Assembly (NCBI GenBank): GCA_022870745.1
Contig: CP085323.1
Span: 5,208,001 to 5,272,000 of the forward strand
Length of the DNA: 64,000 bases
Origin: Silvibacterium acidisoli
GTDB taxonomy: Bacteria > Acidobacteriota > Terriglobia > Terriglobales > Acidobacteriaceae
Reading direction: 5' to 3'
The notes beneath the pieces are model-generated. The model had not been told where the DNA came from. It saw only the letters and a list, made by a program, of their open reading frames with translations, and searched no databases. Each line of letters begins with the position of its first letter. The first letter of the stretch is position 1. The position numbers and the translations under genes are program-made. Shown one piece after another: positions 63,339-64,000 of this stretch.

Positions 63339-64000
63339 TCATCCTAGCTGGATCCGGATCGCAGCAACTGAAGCCGGTGGCATTCGTAGATGAACTGTCT
63401 CATCTCGCACCGTACATTCGAGAGTTCTGGTTGCCACCATCTTCGGCTGAGCGAAGGAATTATGCGCGTGCATATCATCAGAAGCGAGCACCGTAGCTGA
63501 AGCGCTCGCTGAACCACCGCCTCGGATGGCTATCTGGACATCTTTCGGCTGATCCAGATCGGGATGAACCAGCGTCACGGTAACGGTCTTTCCGTTCCGC
63601 GAAGCCGAACCGTTCAGGCCCCAGAACGTCTCCGCTTTGCCGTACGCAGAATAGCGAAGCGATGGCGCAGAAACCTCGGTTCGCAGCATGTCCGCTCCCT
63701 GGTGGGCCGCGTACATCTGGAAAACATAGAAATTCGGCGTCACGATAAATTTGTCTTCGTGGCAGAGAAACAGGGCGTTGATATTGTTGACCAGCTGCGC
63801 GCAGGTCGCAATGCTCACCTTGTCGGCATGCCGATTGAAAGCATCCAGCGTCAGCGCTGTCGCCAGTGCGTCGCGGACTGTGACCTGCTGCCCGAAGATG
63901 TGAGTCGGATCCAGCTCGGTGCCTTCGCGATACCAAGGACCGTATTCGTCTACGACCAGCTTCACGCGATGTTCGCGATCATATTGACCCATCACAGACC
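63339..64000 (-). CDS. GH51 alpha-L-arabinofuranosidase, C-terminal part
   Basis: The frame is open to the right window edge, so the start and the catalytic acid are outside. The 220 visible residues match the GH51 C-terminus: HRVKLVVDEYGPWYREGTEL with the nucleophile-type Glu in VDEYG, then ALATALTLDAFNRHADKVSI, CAQLVNNINALFLCHEDKFI and YVFQMYAAHQGADML. The ending strands are YGKAETFWGLNGSASRNGK and VHLRMPPASVAAIRIQL. It releases L-arabinofuranose from plant arabinans or arabinoxylans. It is the first visible gene of the GH51-GntR-receptor locus. Confidence 0.9.
   Translation of the reverse strand, partial: SVMGQYDREHRVKLVVDEYGPWYREGTELDPTHIFGQQVTVRDALATALTLDAFNRHADKVSIATCAQLVNNINALFLCHEDKFIVTPNFYVFQMYAAHQGADMLRTEVSAPSLRYSAYGKAETFWGLNGSASRNGKTVTVTLVHPDLDQPKDVQIAIRGGGSASASATVLASDDMHAHNSFAQPKMVATRTLECTVRDETVHLRMPPASVAAIRIQLG

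Overview
The window looks like a chromosomal stretch of a Terriglobia-type Acidobacteriota (Granulicella, Terriglobus or Edaphobacter relatives). This is inferred from gene content: two very large Oar-like TonB-dependent receptors with an N-terminal carboxypeptidase-regulatory domain, a MacB/FtsX permease of the acidobacterial ADOP type, many secreted glycoside hydrolases (GH3, GH29, GH51, a GHL6-like protein), several Tat-exported proteins and an HpnB-like glycosyltransferase. Coding is dense. By eye GC is near 60%, except in a visibly more AT-rich, decayed patch around 6.0-8.3 kb. I see no phage, insertion sequence, CRISPR array or rRNA.

Layout. 0-6 kb: a cut-off secreted protein, frataxin-like CyaY, an aldo/keto reductase, a secreted lipid-binding-like protein, a type-B carboxylesterase and LysA. 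6-8.3 kb: accessory patch with one frameshifted gene, one membrane-protein gene carrying an in-frame TAG, palindromic repeats and two small unknown genes. 8.3-19.3 kb: YncE-like propeller, single-domain response regulator, an ABC importer (ATPase with AAA-associated tail plus fused double permease, no binding protein), MOFRL glycerate kinase, and a Tat-exported GHL6-like hydrolase divergent from a FadR-type regulator with a palindromic operator between them. 19.3-29.6 kb: ybbP-ybbA with divergent tesA, a Tat FAD oxidoreductase, truB, a translationally coupled folE plus two eukaryotic-type PTPS paralogues, an HpnB-like glycosyltransferase and a TlpA-like lipoprotein. 29.6-37 kb: tRNA-Arg(ACG), a possible PD-(D/E)XK protein, and a GH3 beta-glucosidase divergent from TonB receptor 1. 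37-46.8 kb: diguanylate cyclase, GH29 fucosidase, and a TetR-controlled RND efflux operon. 46.8-57 kb: orphan MacB-like permease, Tat phosphoesterase, katG behind an OxyR-like box, DUF1080 protein, and a universal stress protein divergent from an alcohol dehydrogenase with a perfect CRP-type site between them. 57-64 kb: RMD1-like protein, TPR protein, TonB receptor 2, a second GntR regulator and the C-terminal part of a GH51 arabinofuranosidase.

Together the genes suggest a soil heterotroph that takes up and degrades plant or microbial polysaccharides (receptor, hydrolase and GntR/FadR regulator modules) and has peroxide, drug and low-energy stress modules. The most unusual metabolic feature is the folE-PTPS-PTPS operon. 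The most useful regulatory observations are the shared ATGGTC-N-GACC operator, the OxyR-like box at katG and the CRP-type site at usp/adh.
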